From JBBQKG01 sp038326655 (GTDB taxonomy: Bacteria > Actinomycetota > Thermoleophilia > Solirubrobacterales > JBBDJG01): a stretch of 64,000 nt of DNA. The stretch's first letter is position 1, and the number at the start of each line of letters is the position of its first letter. Positions 51,278 through 58,659 of this stretch are shown here, one piece after another. The notes under the pieces were generated by a model, which saw nothing but the letters and a program-made list of their open reading frames with translations, searched no databases and was not told the origin of the DNA. Location of the stretch: contig JBBQKG010000014.1 of NCBI GenBank assembly GCA_038326655.1, forward strand, positions 1 to 64,000, in the 5' to 3' direction. The position numbers and the translations under genes are program-made.

Positions 51278-51286
51278 GATCGAGCT

Positions 51287-52129
51287 GTGCCCGAGCTACC
51301 GGAGGTCGAGATCACTGCGCGGCGCATCGGCGACGCCGTCGCCGGCGCATCCGTCGAGTCCGCGTTTGCCCCTGGGATGAACGTGCTGAAGACGCACGAT
51401 CCGCCCTTCAGCAGTCTCGCCGGCCACGAGCTGACGGGCGTACGTCGCCGCGGCAAGCATCTGATCGTCGAGTTCGACGGCCTCGCGCTGCTCGTGCATC
51501 TGATGTCCGCCGGGCGTCTTCAGCTATTCGAGAAGCGTGCCGGCCCCCGCGATCGGACCGCGCGCCTGCTGATCCGGCTCGCCGACGGCCGCGAGCTTCG
51601 CCTGCGCGAGTTCGGCACCAAGCAGCGCGCCTGGGCAAAGCTGCTGACGCCGGAGGAGGTCGAGCGCGACGAGGCAGTCACCACGCTGGGCCCCGAGGCC
51701 TGGCCGGGACCGCCGTCGCTCGACGGGCTGCGGGACGCCCCGCGTCCGCTGCACTCGCTGCTCCGGGACCAGCGGGTGCTCACGGGTGTCGGCCGCTCGT
51801 GGGCGGACGAGATCCTGCACGCCGCGAGGCTCTCGCCGTTCAAGCGGGGCTCGGACCTGACCCCCGGGGACATGGAGACACTCGCGGCGACGATCCCGAG
51901 CGTGTTGGGAAGCGCACTCGAGCACTACGAGGGCACGGTCGAACTGCCGATCCCGGACAAGCTGCCGATGCCGCTCACGGTCCATCGGCACGAGGGCGAG
52001 CCGTGCCCGCGCTGCGGCACCACGCTGGAGGCCGTCCACTTCGAGGACTATGTGATCGCCTACTGCCCGGCGTGCCAGACCGAGGGGCGCGTACTGAAGG
52101 ACCGCCGCCTGTCGCGACTGCTCAAGTAG
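51287..52129 (+). CDS. mutM: Formamidopyrimidine-DNA glycosylase
   Basis: Excises oxidised purines such as 8-oxoguanine and nicks the site by beta/delta elimination. It has 280 residues from a GTG. The N-terminal PELPEVE supplies the catalytic Pro2 and Glu3, the H2TH region includes GVGRSWADEILHAA, and the C-terminal zinc finger is CPRCGTTL...YCPACQTEGR. It overlaps the convergent thiolase gene by 8 bp. Confidence 0.93.
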   Translation: MPELPEVEITARRIGDAVAGASVESAFAPGMNVLKTHDPPFSSLAGHELTGVRRRGKHLIVEFDGLALLVHLMSAGRLQLFEKRAGPRDRTARLLIRLADGRELRLREFGTKQRAWAKLLTPEEVERDEAVTTLGPEAWPGPPSLDGLRDAPRPLHSLLRDQRVLTGVGRSWADEILHAARLSPFKRGSDLTPGDMETLAATIPSVLGSALEHYEGTVELPIPDKLPMPLTVHRHEGEPCPRCGTTLEAVHFEDYVIAYCPACQTEGRVLKDRRLSRLLK

Positions 52130-53324
52130 CCGGGCGGTAAACGGTCACGACGGCCGCCCCGCCGAGGCCGATGTTGTGCTGAAGCGCCACCTGGGCGCCG
52201 TCCACCTGCCGCTTGTCGGCGTCGCCGCGAAGCTGCCACGTGAGCTCTGTGCACTGCGCGAGCCCGGTCGCGCCGAGCGGGTGGCCCTTTGAGATCAGGC
52301 CGCCGGAGGGGTTGACCACCCAGCGCCCACCGTAGGTCGTGTCCTCGGTGTCGACAAGCTTGTGGCCCTCGCCTTCGGCAGCGAGGCCCAACGCTTCGTA
52401 GGTGATCAGCTCGTTCGCGGAGAAGCAGTCGTGGAGCTCGATCACGTCGACGTCATCCGGCCCGACGCCGGCCTGCTCGTACGCGCGGTCGGCCGCCTCC
52501 TTCGACATGTCGAAGCCGACGATCTTGATCGACGAGCGGTCTTCGAAGGTGGAAGACATGTCGGTCACCATCGCCTGTCCGGCGATCTCGATCGCACGGT
52601 CCCCGAGGCCGTGCTCCTCGACGAACCGCTCGCTTGCGATCACTGCCGCTCCGGAGCCGTCCGAGGTCGGCGAGCACTGCAGCTTCGTGAGCGGCTCGTG
52701 GATCATCTTCGCGCCCTTGATCTCGTCGAGCGTGTACTCGTTCTGGAATTGGGCATTCGGGTTGTTGACGGAGTGCTTGTGGTTCTTCCAGCCGATCCAT
52801 GCATAGTGGTCCGGCTCGGAGCCGTACCGCTCCATGTGCTCGCGGCCGGCGTTGCCGAACATTTGCGGCGCGAAGGGCGACTGCTCCGGCTCGCGGACCT
52901 CGAACATCGTCATGAGGTGCTTGTCGATCGGGTTCGTGCGGTCGGTGTACTTGACGCCGAGCGAGCCCTTCTCCATCTTCTCGAAGCCGAGCGCGAGCAC
53001 GCAGTCGGCGAGGCCGCCCGCGATCGCCTGGCGCGCCATATAGAGCGCCGTCGAGCCGGTCGAGCAGTTGTTGTTGACGTTCACGATCGGGATGCCGCTC
53101 AGACCGAGCCCGTAGACCGCTCGCTGTCCTGAGGTCGACTCCCCGTAGCAGTAGCCGACGAACGCCTGCTCGATCCGGTCGTACGAAATGCCGGCGTCCT
53201 CGAGCGCCTTCGTGCCGGACTCGAGCGCCATGTCCGGGTAGTCCCAGTCGCGCGCGCCCGGCTTCTCGAACTTCGTCATGCCGACGCCGATCACGTACGA
53301 CTTCTCGTTCTGCTTACGGCTCAT
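52122..53324 (-). CDS. SCP2/sterol-carrier-type thiolase (lipid-transfer protein)
   Basis: A 400-residue thiolase-fold protein. The nucleophile is C87 in VNVNNNCSTGSTAL. The HDCFSANE and GGLISKGHPLGATG segments are those of the SCP-x/nonspecific lipid-transfer thiolase branch, where the second catalytic Cys is replaced by His chemistry. Such enzymes cleave 3-oxoacyl-CoAs of sterol side chains or branched fatty acids. No DUF35 partner lies beside it. ATG at 53324. Confidence 0.88.
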   Translation of the reverse strand: MSRKQNEKSYVIGVGMTKFEKPGARDWDYPDMALESGTKALEDAGISYDRIEQAFVGYCYGESTSGQRAVYGLGLSGIPIVNVNNNCSTGSTALYMARQAIAGGLADCVLALGFEKMEKGSLGVKYTDRTNPIDKHLMTMFEVREPEQSPFAPQMFGNAGREHMERYGSEPDHYAWIGWKNHKHSVNNPNAQFQNEYTLDEIKGAKMIHEPLTKLQCSPTSDGSGAAVIASERFVEEHGLGDRAIEIAGQAMVTDMSSTFEDRSSIKIVGFDMSKEAADRAYEQAGVGPDDVDVIELHDCFSANELITYEALGLAAEGEGHKLVDTEDTTYGGRWVVNPSGGLISKGHPLGATGLAQCTELTWQLRGDADKRQVDGAQVALQHNIGLGGAAVVTVYRPAT

Positions 53325-53375
53325 GGCACTCCTCGCTCGAGTTGGACCCAGGCGGGAGATTATGTCCGGCTCGGC

Positions 53376-53948
53376 TCAGCCCTGCTCGCTGTCGACCTTG
53401 ACGGCGAGGATCTTCGTGTCGGTCGCGGTCCAGTGCCCATCGGAGGTCTTGCAGGAGATCGTGATCGCGCCGGGCCCGGCGAACGTCTGGGCGAGCTGGA
53501 GGTTCTGTGCCTCCTGGGTGCCGTTGACGCGCAGGCCCCGGGCGCTCTGCTCGACCCGCGAGCCGGCTTGAAGCTGACACCGCGAGGCGTCGAGCGCATC
53601 GCTGGAGAGGTCGGTCTTCGCGAAGATCGCATACGCCCCGGGCTGCACGTTCAGGGTCGCGATCGTGACGTAGTCGCCCGGAGCGACGCCCGTGGGACCG
53701 GAGTCGCGGTCGGCTTCGAAAGCTGCCGAGCTGAGCGGCGTGGCCTTGGCAGACTCGAAGAGTCCCCTGCCGAAGTCCTTCTTCTTGAGACTGCGATTCT
53801 TGATGTCTGCGCTCTTCACCGTGTTGTTCTTGATGTTCTTGCCGGTGACCCTCAGCGCGGCGTAGGAGGTACCGGCGAGCGCCGCGAAGAGCGCGATGGT
53901 CACAAGAACGTTGGTGAACGAGAGCGCGGAGCGGCCCTTGAGACGCAT
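53376..53948 (-). CDS. Secreted or anchored protein of a Thermoleophilia-type family
   Basis: A 190-residue protein starting MRLKGRSALSFTNVLVTIAL with GGAGG seven bases upstream and a signal/anchor ending near SYA. Then come AALRVTGKNIKNNTVKSADI and KNRSLKKKDF, a repetitive basic linker I recognise from many secreted proteins of this lineage, and a beta-rich C-terminal domain with paired cysteines (ASRCQLQAG, ITISCKTSDGH). The function is unknown. Confidence 0.65.
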   Translation of the reverse strand: MRLKGRSALSFTNVLVTIALFAALAGTSYAALRVTGKNIKNNTVKSADIKNRSLKKKDFGRGLFESAKATPLSSAAFEADRDSGPTGVAPGDYVTIATLNVQPGAYAIFAKTDLSSDALDASRCQLQAGSRVEQSARGLRVNGTQEAQNLQLAQTFAGPGAITISCKTSDGHWTATDTKILAVKVDSEQG

Positions 53949-54039
53949 TGGGGTGCCTCCCTTGCTGGTCATCCGTGACGAGGACTGGGGACGGGAACGG
54001 GGACAGTCGAGCCAGGCCGGGAGGGCCAGGGCTCGAATC

Positions 54040-54240
54040 GACTATAGCCTGGGGCCGCCCTCCCGTGCCACTCGGATTCCGAGCGCGGCGATCGGTCCTC
54101 GAACGGCGGCTTCAGCACGCCCGCCTCCGTGAAGATCGCCGTGATCAACTCGGCGGGAGTGACGTCGAAGGCCGGATTGAACGCCTCGCCATCCGCGGTG
54201 ACCCCGGCCGGATCGCGCTCCTCGATCGGGATCTCGCCTC
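54040..54240 (-). pseudogene. mtnA: C-terminal remnant of S-methyl-5-thioribose-1-phosphate isomerase
   Basis: The minus frame from about 54235 reads EIPIEERDPAGVTADGEAFN, then PAFDVTPAELITAIFTEAGV and LKPPFED. This is the end of MtnA (methionine salvage isomerase). Only about 47 conserved residues remain; the catalytic Cys and Asp regions, which lie earlier in the enzyme, are absent. No start codon with a ribosome site precedes it. Beyond PPFED the frame continues into unrelated sequence. It is probably a deletion scar. Confidence 0.65.
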
Positions 54241-54379
54241 CACTCGGGGGCTCGTCGGTTTGCGTGTCGCGGTCCCCGGACCACCTTCACCTCCAGCGGC
54301 CTACATCAGAGTCGACTGGCGTCATGGGTGCGCTCTGGTACGTTCCCCGACGTCGGCCCACTCACAGCCACACATTTTC

Positions 54380-54718
54380 ATGGTGCAGCCCTTTGAAGTC
54401 GTAACCGAAGAGCACGGCAACTTCGCGCTCGTGCGCGTGGCCGGCGAGTTCGACCTGGCGGCCGTCGAGGCGGTCGAAAGCGCGCTGCTCCCGCTCGAGG
54501 CCCGGTTCCCCCTTGTGATCCTGGACCTCCGCGGCGTCTCGTTCCTGGACTCCACAGGGCTACGGGCGATCGTCTCGGCTGACTCGCGGTCCCGCCATTC
54601 AGGCTTCGAGCTCAAGATCGTCCGCGGCTCCGAGCCGGTGCAAAAGCTTCTGTACCTCGCCGGCCTCGACAAGATCCTGCCGCTGATCGACGCAGACGAG
54701 CTCCCCGAAGTCGCCTGA
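54380..54718 (+). CDS. STAS-domain anti-anti-sigma factor
   Basis: A 112-residue SpoIIAA/RsbV-like protein: VRVAGEFDLAAVEAVESALL, VILDLRGVSFLDSTGLRAIV (the phospho-acceptor is probably S58) and a C-terminal FELKIVRGSEPVQKLLYLAGL. In partner switching it sequesters an anti-sigma kinase until phosphorylated. No kinase or sigma gene is adjacent. ATG at 54380. Confidence 0.88.
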   Translation: MVQPFEVVTEEHGNFALVRVAGEFDLAAVEAVESALLPLEARFPLVILDLRGVSFLDSTGLRAIVSADSRSRHSGFELKIVRGSEPVQKLLYLAGLDKILPLIDADELPEVA

Positions 54719-54818
54719 TACCGCGGCTGACATGGCCGTAAGAGATCGTGCGCAATCCGGCTCCTCGACCGGCTGCCCTTACACTTCGGGCGCGGGCCGG
54801 AGGGCCGCTACCTCGACC

Positions 54819-55349
54819 ATGGCAGCAAACGATCCCACCGAAACCGGCGGCCTTTTCATCGGTCGCCGACCCGGCACGGCGCCGCTACGCTACCGCGGAA
54901 AGCCCGCGACCGTGGGGGCGGCTCGCCGTCGAACCGATGCGGCACTCGCCGCGGCGATCCTCGCCGTCGAGACGCTGCTGCTGGCGACGCTCTGGGGGCC
55001 GCAGCCGGCGGCCTGGCTCTGGGTCGGGTCGCACATCTTCCACGCGACCGGCTCGGTCACCTTCGGGATCCTCGTCGCGTTTCTCGGAATGCTCCTCACG
55101 ATCTTCGGCTCGATTGCGCTCGCGATGCGCCTGGACCGTGCCTGGACGCTCGTGCGCCGCGCGAGTGGCCACGACCAGAAAGGGGGCGCGCTCGAGCGGA
55201 TGGTCGTGATCAGCATGGCGATCGCGGGCACAGCGTTCTTCGTGTGGTTTCTCAGTTCGGGGCCGACGACATCGGCGCCGTCGCCCCAGTCAGTCGGGTG
55301 GCTGCCCGGAACCACCCGCGGCACGGCTAACGAAGACCGTGCGCCGTAG
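54819..55349 (+). CDS. Three-helix membrane protein of unknown function
   Basis: A 176-residue protein (MAANDPTETGGLFIGRRPGT). A cytoplasmic N-terminal part of about 45 residues precedes hydrophobic segments at about 47-70, 80-107 and 129-148, then a Pro/Ser-rich tail. The opening RPGTAPLRYRG recalls a repeated N-terminus of unknown membrane proteins. There is no recognised domain. The end overlaps the next small gene by 11 bp. Confidence 0.55.
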   Translation: MAANDPTETGGLFIGRRPGTAPLRYRGKPATVGAARRRTDAALAAAILAVETLLLATLWGPQPAAWLWVGSHIFHATGSVTFGILVAFLGMLLTIFGSIALAMRLDRAWTLVRRASGHDQKGGALERMVVISMAIAGTAFFVWFLSSGPTTSAPSPQSVGWLPGTTRGTANEDRAP

Positions 55350-55527
55350 ACTTCGAGCGGTGCTCGCACTGCGAATAGCGTTCACGGCCGTAGTCATGGT
55401 CATCGTCGTATGGTTGCTCGCCACTGGAAACCCGGTAGGCGGGCTCTTGATCATCCCGGCTCTTGCCGTCTGGATCCGCCGTGGAGCGGAAAGCGGGCGG
55501 ATCGCACGTTTCGCAAGACGTTCGTAA
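55339..55527 (+). CDS. Small membrane protein
   Basis: A 62-residue GTG-start ORF: MRRRLRAVLALRIAFTAVVM, then VIVVWLLATGNPVGGLLIIP and a basic tail (RRGAESGRIARFARRS). It has two hydrophobic helices and positive flanks. It overlaps the preceding gene by 11 bp, consistent with coupling, and lies just before the SnoaL array. No function is known. Confidence 0.5.
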   Translation: MRRRLRAVLALRIAFTAVVMVIVVWLLATGNPVGGLLIIPALAVWIRRGAESGRIARFARRS

Positions 55528-55537
55528 GCGAAAGCTC

Positions 55538-55577
55538 CGCGGGATACTGCGCGGGCGATGTCGCAGGAGAACGTCGA
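55538..55577 (+). repeat. SnoaL cassette spacer and 5' flank
   Basis: CGCGGGATACTGCGCGGGCG followed by ATGTCGCAGGAGAACGT, the same start module as at 1960-1998 and 56391-56430. The 3' flank that normally precedes it is missing; the left side instead abuts ordinary sequence at about 55537. Confidence 0.7.
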
Positions 55578-55956
55578 GGTCGTAGAGGGCCTTTACCGCG
55601 CTTTCAATCGCCGGGACGTGACCGGCTTGCTGGACTTGCTCGATCCCGAAGTGGAGTGGGTGCCGGTCCTGGCCGTGCTCGAAGGTCGCGTCTACCGCGG
55701 ACACGATGATGTCCGGCGCTGGGTGGAAGACCTCGGCTCGGATTGGGAGTCTTTCGAGGTGTCTTATGAGGAGATGCGCGATCTTGGCGACCGAGTCCTC
55801 GTCTTTGGTCATTGGCGCGCCCGCGGGCGTACTAGCGGGGGCGAGTCGACGCAGCCCGGTACATGGCTCTACGAGATCAAGAGAGGCAAGGTCGCGCGGT
55901 TGCAGACCTTCACCAACCGGGACGAAGCCCTCGCAGCCGTGGGGCTGTCGGAGTAG
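55558..55956 (+). CDS. SnoaL/NTF2-like domain protein
   Basis: A 132-residue protein: MSQENVEVVEGLYRAFNRRD, central YRGHDDVRRWVEDLG, ERV-like DLGDRVLVFGHWRARGR, and an end EALAAVGLSE. It is a complete single NTF2-like fold. It ends directly at GLSE and stop without the QDAHADS tail, unlike the copies at 1980 and 56413. The stop is followed by GCG ATG of the next copy. No substrate is inferable. Confidence 0.82.
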   Translation: MSQENVEVVEGLYRAFNRRDVTGLLDLLDPEVEWVPVLAVLEGRVYRGHDDVRRWVEDLGSDWESFEVSYEEMRDLGDRVLVFGHWRARGRTSGGESTQPGTWLYEIKRGKVARLQTFTNRDEALAAVGLSE

Positions 55957-55959
55957 GCG

Positions 55960-56389
55960 ATGTCGCAGGAGAACGTGGAGATCGTGGATAGGGCGCACAA
56001 GGCCTGGCAACGCGACGACCTGGACGGGTGGCTGTCGCTGATCGACTCGGACGTAGAGTGGCTCACGGCCGTAGAGCGGGGCATGGCGGCGTCACGAGCG
56101 TCTATCGGGGCCACGATGGGATACGCGAGTTGTGGAAACTGTGGCGCACCGAAGTCGAGGATTTCTGGATCGAGACCGAGGAGGTCCGCGATCTGGGAGA
56201 CGATCGGGTTCTTCATCTAGCCCAATCCAGTTCCGCGGTCGGGCCAGCGGCATCGCGGTCAAGTCGCAACTGGCCCTGTTGCAGACGCTTCGCGACGGGA
56301 CGATCGTCCGTTCGATGGACTACCTCAGCCGTGAAGAGGCCCTCGAAGCCGTGGGGCTGTCGGAGCAAGACGCTCACGCCGAGTCCTGA
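55960..56389 (+). pseudogene. SnoaL-like gene with two frameshifts
   Basis: Frame one gives MSQENVEIVDRAHKAWQRDD to about EWLTAVERG (56085). Frame two continues SVYRGHDGIRELWKLWRTEV to DDRVLHLAQ (about 56220). Frame three finishes FRGRASGIAVKSQLALLQTL through REEALEAVGLSEQDAHAES to 56389. Reassembled, the three pieces make one full SnoaL-like protein. Either the gene is dead or the assembly has two indels; the decayed neighbours make real decay plausible. Confidence 0.75.
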
Positions 56390-56430
56390 GCCTGCGGGAT
56401 ACTGCGCGGGCGATGTCGCAGCAGAACGTC
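56349..56430 (+). repeat. Complete SnoaL cassette junction
   Basis: GTGGGGCTGTCGGAGCAAGA, CGCTCACGCCGAGTCCTGAG, CCTGCGGGATACTGCGCGGG and CGATGTCGCAGCAGAACGTC in succession. It matches 1932-1998 and 2361-2428 with only a few substitutions, including in the non-coding spacer. Confidence 0.8.
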
Positions 56431-56844
56431 GAGGTAGTGCGCCGGGCCTTTGAGGCTGCGACCCGAAAGCCGAAGCCGGACTTCGCCACGGTCAATGCGC
56501 TCTATCACCCCGACCACGTGCTGGTCGCGGGGATCTCGAATGTGGAGGGGTCCAGCTTTCGTGGGGCGCAAGGCTTCCGCGAGTGGCTCGCCAACATGGA
56601 CGAGGCCTTTGAGTCGATTGAGACGAGGATCGACACTGTGGAGGAGATCGATGGCGATCGCGTGCTGGTCGACGCGGTGCTCAACGCCCATGGCAAAGCC
56701 GGTGGCGTTCCGATCGAGTGGCGAACGGGACAAGTTGTGACCGTCAAAGAGGGGAAGCTGACGCGCACCGAGGTCTACCCGTCGCCCGAGCAGGCTCTCG
56801 AAGCCGTGGGCCTGTCGGAGCAAGACGCTCACGCCGACTTCTGA
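56413..56844 (+). CDS. SnoaL/NTF2-like domain protein
   Basis: A 143-residue protein, MSQQNVEVVRRAFEAATRKP through YRGAQ-like SSFRGAQGFREWLANMDEAF and DGDRVLVDAVLNAHGKAGG to EQALEAVGLSEQDAHADF. It is intact and lies on the cassette start module. Its interior differs strongly from the other copies, while its last 45 bp are nearly identical to those at 2361. Its end overlaps the convergent HNH gene by 16 bp. Confidence 0.82.
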   Translation: MSQQNVEVVRRAFEAATRKPKPDFATVNALYHPDHVLVAGISNVEGSSFRGAQGFREWLANMDEAFESIETRIDTVEEIDGDRVLVDAVLNAHGKAGGVPIEWRTGQVVTVKEGKLTRTEVYPSPEQALEAVGLSEQDAHADF

Positions 56845-57212
56845 CGCAAAGGCAGCTCAACAACGCCACGCTCGACCCTCGGATGACAGCGCCGGCAGAG
56901 CATCACGAGCCGGTCATCTCTCGGTCGATCTCTGAAGGGCTCAACGTGGTGGGCGTGAAGCCCTGGGCCGCCGGCACCGCAGACGACGCAGACGCGGTCG
57001 CGCTTCAGCGCCGCAGCTCGCGACGCCTTGTATTGCGGCGTGTGGAATCTCGCTCGGTTGCATTGACTACAGCTCTGGCATCGGCTCCCTGTGCTGAGCC
57101 GTTGGCAATCGAGGCACGGGTGCAGCTCGCCGCAGCGGCCGCAGTATTCGACGCCATCGGCGTCCCCCTGACGATTGGGGCGCGGGCAGCGCCAGAGGCG
57201 CGACTTACGCAT
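56829..57212 (-). CDS. HNH endonuclease-like protein with N-terminal zinc fingers
   Basis: A 127-residue protein. The N-terminal half has paired cysteines (YCGRCGELHPCLDCQRLST, CQSCSQC), suggesting one or two zinc ribbons. The C-terminal half is an HNH domain: CVVCGAGGPGLHAHHVEPF, then DRLVMLCRRCHPRVE. The ATG at 57212 overlaps the HTH gene stop by 8 bp (ATGCGTAA), so the two are coupled; a longer frame to 57326 overlaps the HTH gene. HNH proteins beside integrases may act in element mobility, homing or defence. Confidence 0.75.
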   Translation of the reverse strand: MRKSRLWRCPRPNRQGDADGVEYCGRCGELHPCLDCQRLSTGSRCQSCSQCNRARFHTPQYKASRAAALKRDRVCVVCGAGGPGLHAHHVEPFRDRPRDDRLVMLCRRCHPRVERGVVELPLRQKSA

Positions 57213-57444
57213 CACGCTTCGCAAGGCTCTGCGCCTGCGGACCCAAGGCGGCGTCTCGTTGATCGCGAAGGAGATAGGCGCAGTCCGCCCGATCCATGCG
57301 GAGGATGGCCCTGGGGCCGGCACCAAGGCGCGTGAAGGGCAGCTCGTCTTGGTGCTGGCAGACCCAGGAGCGCGTGACGCCTAGGACGCGAGCGACCTGC
57401 TCAGGCGTCAGGAATGTTTGTGAATCCTCGGCGATCGTCGCCAT
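57205..57444 (-). CDS. Excisionase/MerR-like helix-turn-helix protein
   Basis: A 79-residue protein (MATIAEDSQTFLTPEQVARV then LGVTRSWVCQHQDELPFTRL). The LTPEQVARVLGVTRSWV helix-turn-helix and the following wing-like segment are typical of AlpA/excisionase DNA-binding proteins that bend att sites or regulate integrases. A GTG at 57477 would add 11 residues. It is coupled to the HNH gene. A hairpin and phased repeats lie directly upstream, probably its binding sites. Confidence 0.75.
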   Translation of the reverse strand: MATIAEDSQTFLTPEQVARVLGVTRSWVCQHQDELPFTRLGAGPRAILRMDRADCAYLLRDQRDAALGPQAQSLAKRDA

Positions 57445-57479
57445 TCCAGCCAAGGTACGGGCGCGAGTGCGGGACACAA

Positions 57480-57607
57480 TGCGGGACAGTCAACTGCCCG
57501 CAGGGCGGTCCAGAGCGGGTGAAGGGGCGTCTCTCAGATGTAGTACGTCTGCGGTCTTTCGCTTCCCGAGCGACATAGCGCCCTATTCGGGAAAGAACTC
57601 GGGAAAG
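57480..57607. repeat. Hairpin, degenerate AGCGGT repeats and CGGGAAAG direct repeats: candidate element end
   Basis: The inverted repeat TGCGGG-A-CAGT / ACTG-CCCGCA (57480-57502) matches 2791-2814. GGCGGT and AGCGGG (57504, 57514) keep the 10-bp phase of the other two sites. AGATGTAGTAC (57536-57546) is shared with 62918-62928 at the end of Rrf2. CGGGAAAG-AACT-CGGGAAAG (57588-57607) recurs as CGGGAAAA-ACT-CGGGAAAG at 62807. TTCCCGAG (57563) is inverted to CTCGGGAA (57598). The site lacks a gene and looks regulatory or recombinational. Confidence 0.55.
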
Positions 57608-57644
57608 TCAGGGCCTCTTCGCACCTACGCATGACGGAGCCCGT

Positions 57645-57854
57645 TTAGACGGCCAGGCGCTCTTGGTGGTCGCGCGGAACGACCGCCAAGACGTCGTAAG
57701 GAACCTCCAGGAGGTCCCTGGTGCGGCCGTCACTGTCGACAATCTCCACCACGGCCCCCTGCCTAAACCGCTCAACGATTGTGCCGGTGGTCCCTGCCGG
57801 CCACTCCCCAGATGCGATCCGCAGTTCCACGACGTCGAACAGCGCAGGCTCCAT
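57645..57854 (-). CDS. DUF4926-like small protein
   Basis: A 69-residue protein (MEPALFDVVELRIASGEWPA then GTTGTIVERFRQGAVVEIVD). The FDVVEL...GTTGTIVE...VVEIVDSDGRTRDLLEV layout resembles DUF4926, an SH3-like small domain. The ATG at 57854 has GGAGGGG six bases upstream. It lies just after a DUF6883-like gene on the same strand; the two families are, to my knowledge, often neighbours, possibly as a toxin-antitoxin-like or immunity pair. The family match is by eye. Confidence 0.6.
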   Translation of the reverse strand: MEPALFDVVELRIASGEWPAGTTGTIVERFRQGAVVEIVDSDGRTRDLLEVPYDVLAVVPRDHQERLAV

Positions 57855-57918
57855 CTCTATCCCCTCCTCACCATCGGAGCGTGCGGCGCGTGTGGCCGCG
57901 TCAAACCGCCGTGCGAGT

Positions 57919-58281
57919 TCATCGAGCAACCTGGACGTACGCCGTAACGAGTCGCGGAGCATCTTCGCCGTCAACGAGCCAAATCGTTGTGACGTCGTGA
58001 CTTTCCCCATTGAGCCCATCGACGAGGACCGATACCTCGTACTTGAGGCCCCACGGGCCCGCCGCGACGGCCGTCGGCGGCGACGTCGGGAGTCGCTCGA
58101 GGATCTGCTCTTGGAGATATCGCCAGTCCTCTCGCCGGATGCCGAGCGCCGAGAAGAAGACTCGCGCTTTGTGCCGGCCTTCCGGATGATCGGCATTGAG
58201 GGCATATTCCGTGAGCTTTCTGGGGTCGAACTGGGCATCGTCGGCTCCGGGCAGTCGGGGTGGTAACGGGTTTGCGGCCAA
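57919..58281 (-). CDS. DUF6883-like protein
   Basis: A 120-residue protein: LPGADDAQFDPRKLTEYALN then ADHPEGRHKARVFFSALGI, WRYLQEQILERL, GLKYEVSVLVDGLNGESHDV and TTIWLVDGEDAPRLVTAYVQ. This pattern fits DUF6883, a small domain often at the C-terminus of polymorphic toxins or paired with DUF4926. The start is a TTG (MAANPLPPR). It precedes the DUF4926-like gene by 64 bp. The activity is unknown. Confidence 0.6.
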   Translation of the reverse strand: MAANPLPPRLPGADDAQFDPRKLTEYALNADHPEGRHKARVFFSALGIRREDWRYLQEQILERLPTSPPTAVAAGPWGLKYEVSVLVDGLNGESHDVTTIWLVDGEDAPRLVTAYVQVAR

Positions 58282-58479
58282 GTGCGAAGTCGAGCGTGTC
58301 CCCAGCGGCCTCGGGCAATGCGATGGTACCCGGCCACGCAGGCGGCAAGCGTTGCGCGACAGCTCGCGCGACAGTTTCCGCCGGACTCAGGCGGTCCCGA
58401 ACGGGGTCCGAGCGGAGCGTTTGCCGCTTCCTAGTTCCGCCCGCGGCCGCGGGCGAGTTCTCCCATGTCCTCCTGTCGG
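58282..58479. other. Gene-poor stretch between DUF6883-like gene and the Cys-rich protein
   Basis: No credible ORF on either strand. It precedes the DUF6883-like gene and probably holds its promoter, but I see no clear -10/-35 pair. Just right of it, AATCAC and GTGATT arms (about 58485-58506, centred on ACGCGT) form a palindrome overlapping the 3' end of the Cys-rich gene. Confidence 0.4.
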
Positions 58480-58659
58480 TCAAATCACGCACGCGTGAGT
58501 GATTTCGCATCCGCCGCCCCGCGCTTCGTCAAGCGCGAGGCAGCCAGCGCACCACGAGGCCGCCGTCGTCGGAGGCGATTCCCACTGACAGAACTCGGGC
58601 GAATCGATATCGGGCGCTGGGCGGCGGCACCGAACGCAATATTCCTCCGAGATACTCAC
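58480..58659 (-). CDS. Cys-rich mini-protein coupled to the integrase
   Basis: A 59-residue protein from a GTG that overlaps the integrase stop (GTGA) with GGAGGA five bases upstream: MSISEEYCVRCRRPAPDIDS then PEFCQW, WCAGCLALDEARGGGC and HACVI. Two C-x2-C pairs (YCVRC, WCAGC) suggest one zinc ribbon. Coupling to the integrase implies an element function such as a recombination directionality or regulatory factor. No known family is recognised. Confidence 0.6.
   Translation of the reverse strand: MSISEEYCVRCRRPAPDIDSPEFCQWESPPTTAASWCAGCLALDEARGGGCEITHACVI

Noticed and set aside
53948..54379. 256-codon plus-strand ORF running into the STAS gene
   Set aside because: Only the part from the ATG at 54380 has the STAS fold. 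The upstream portion is antisense to the mtnA remnant and to intergenic sequence.
57855..58337. N-terminal extension of the DUF4926-like protein to 58337
   Set aside because: The extension is serine/arginine-rich and runs antisense-in-phase over the DUF6883-like gene. The ATG at 57854 has a strong ribosome site.
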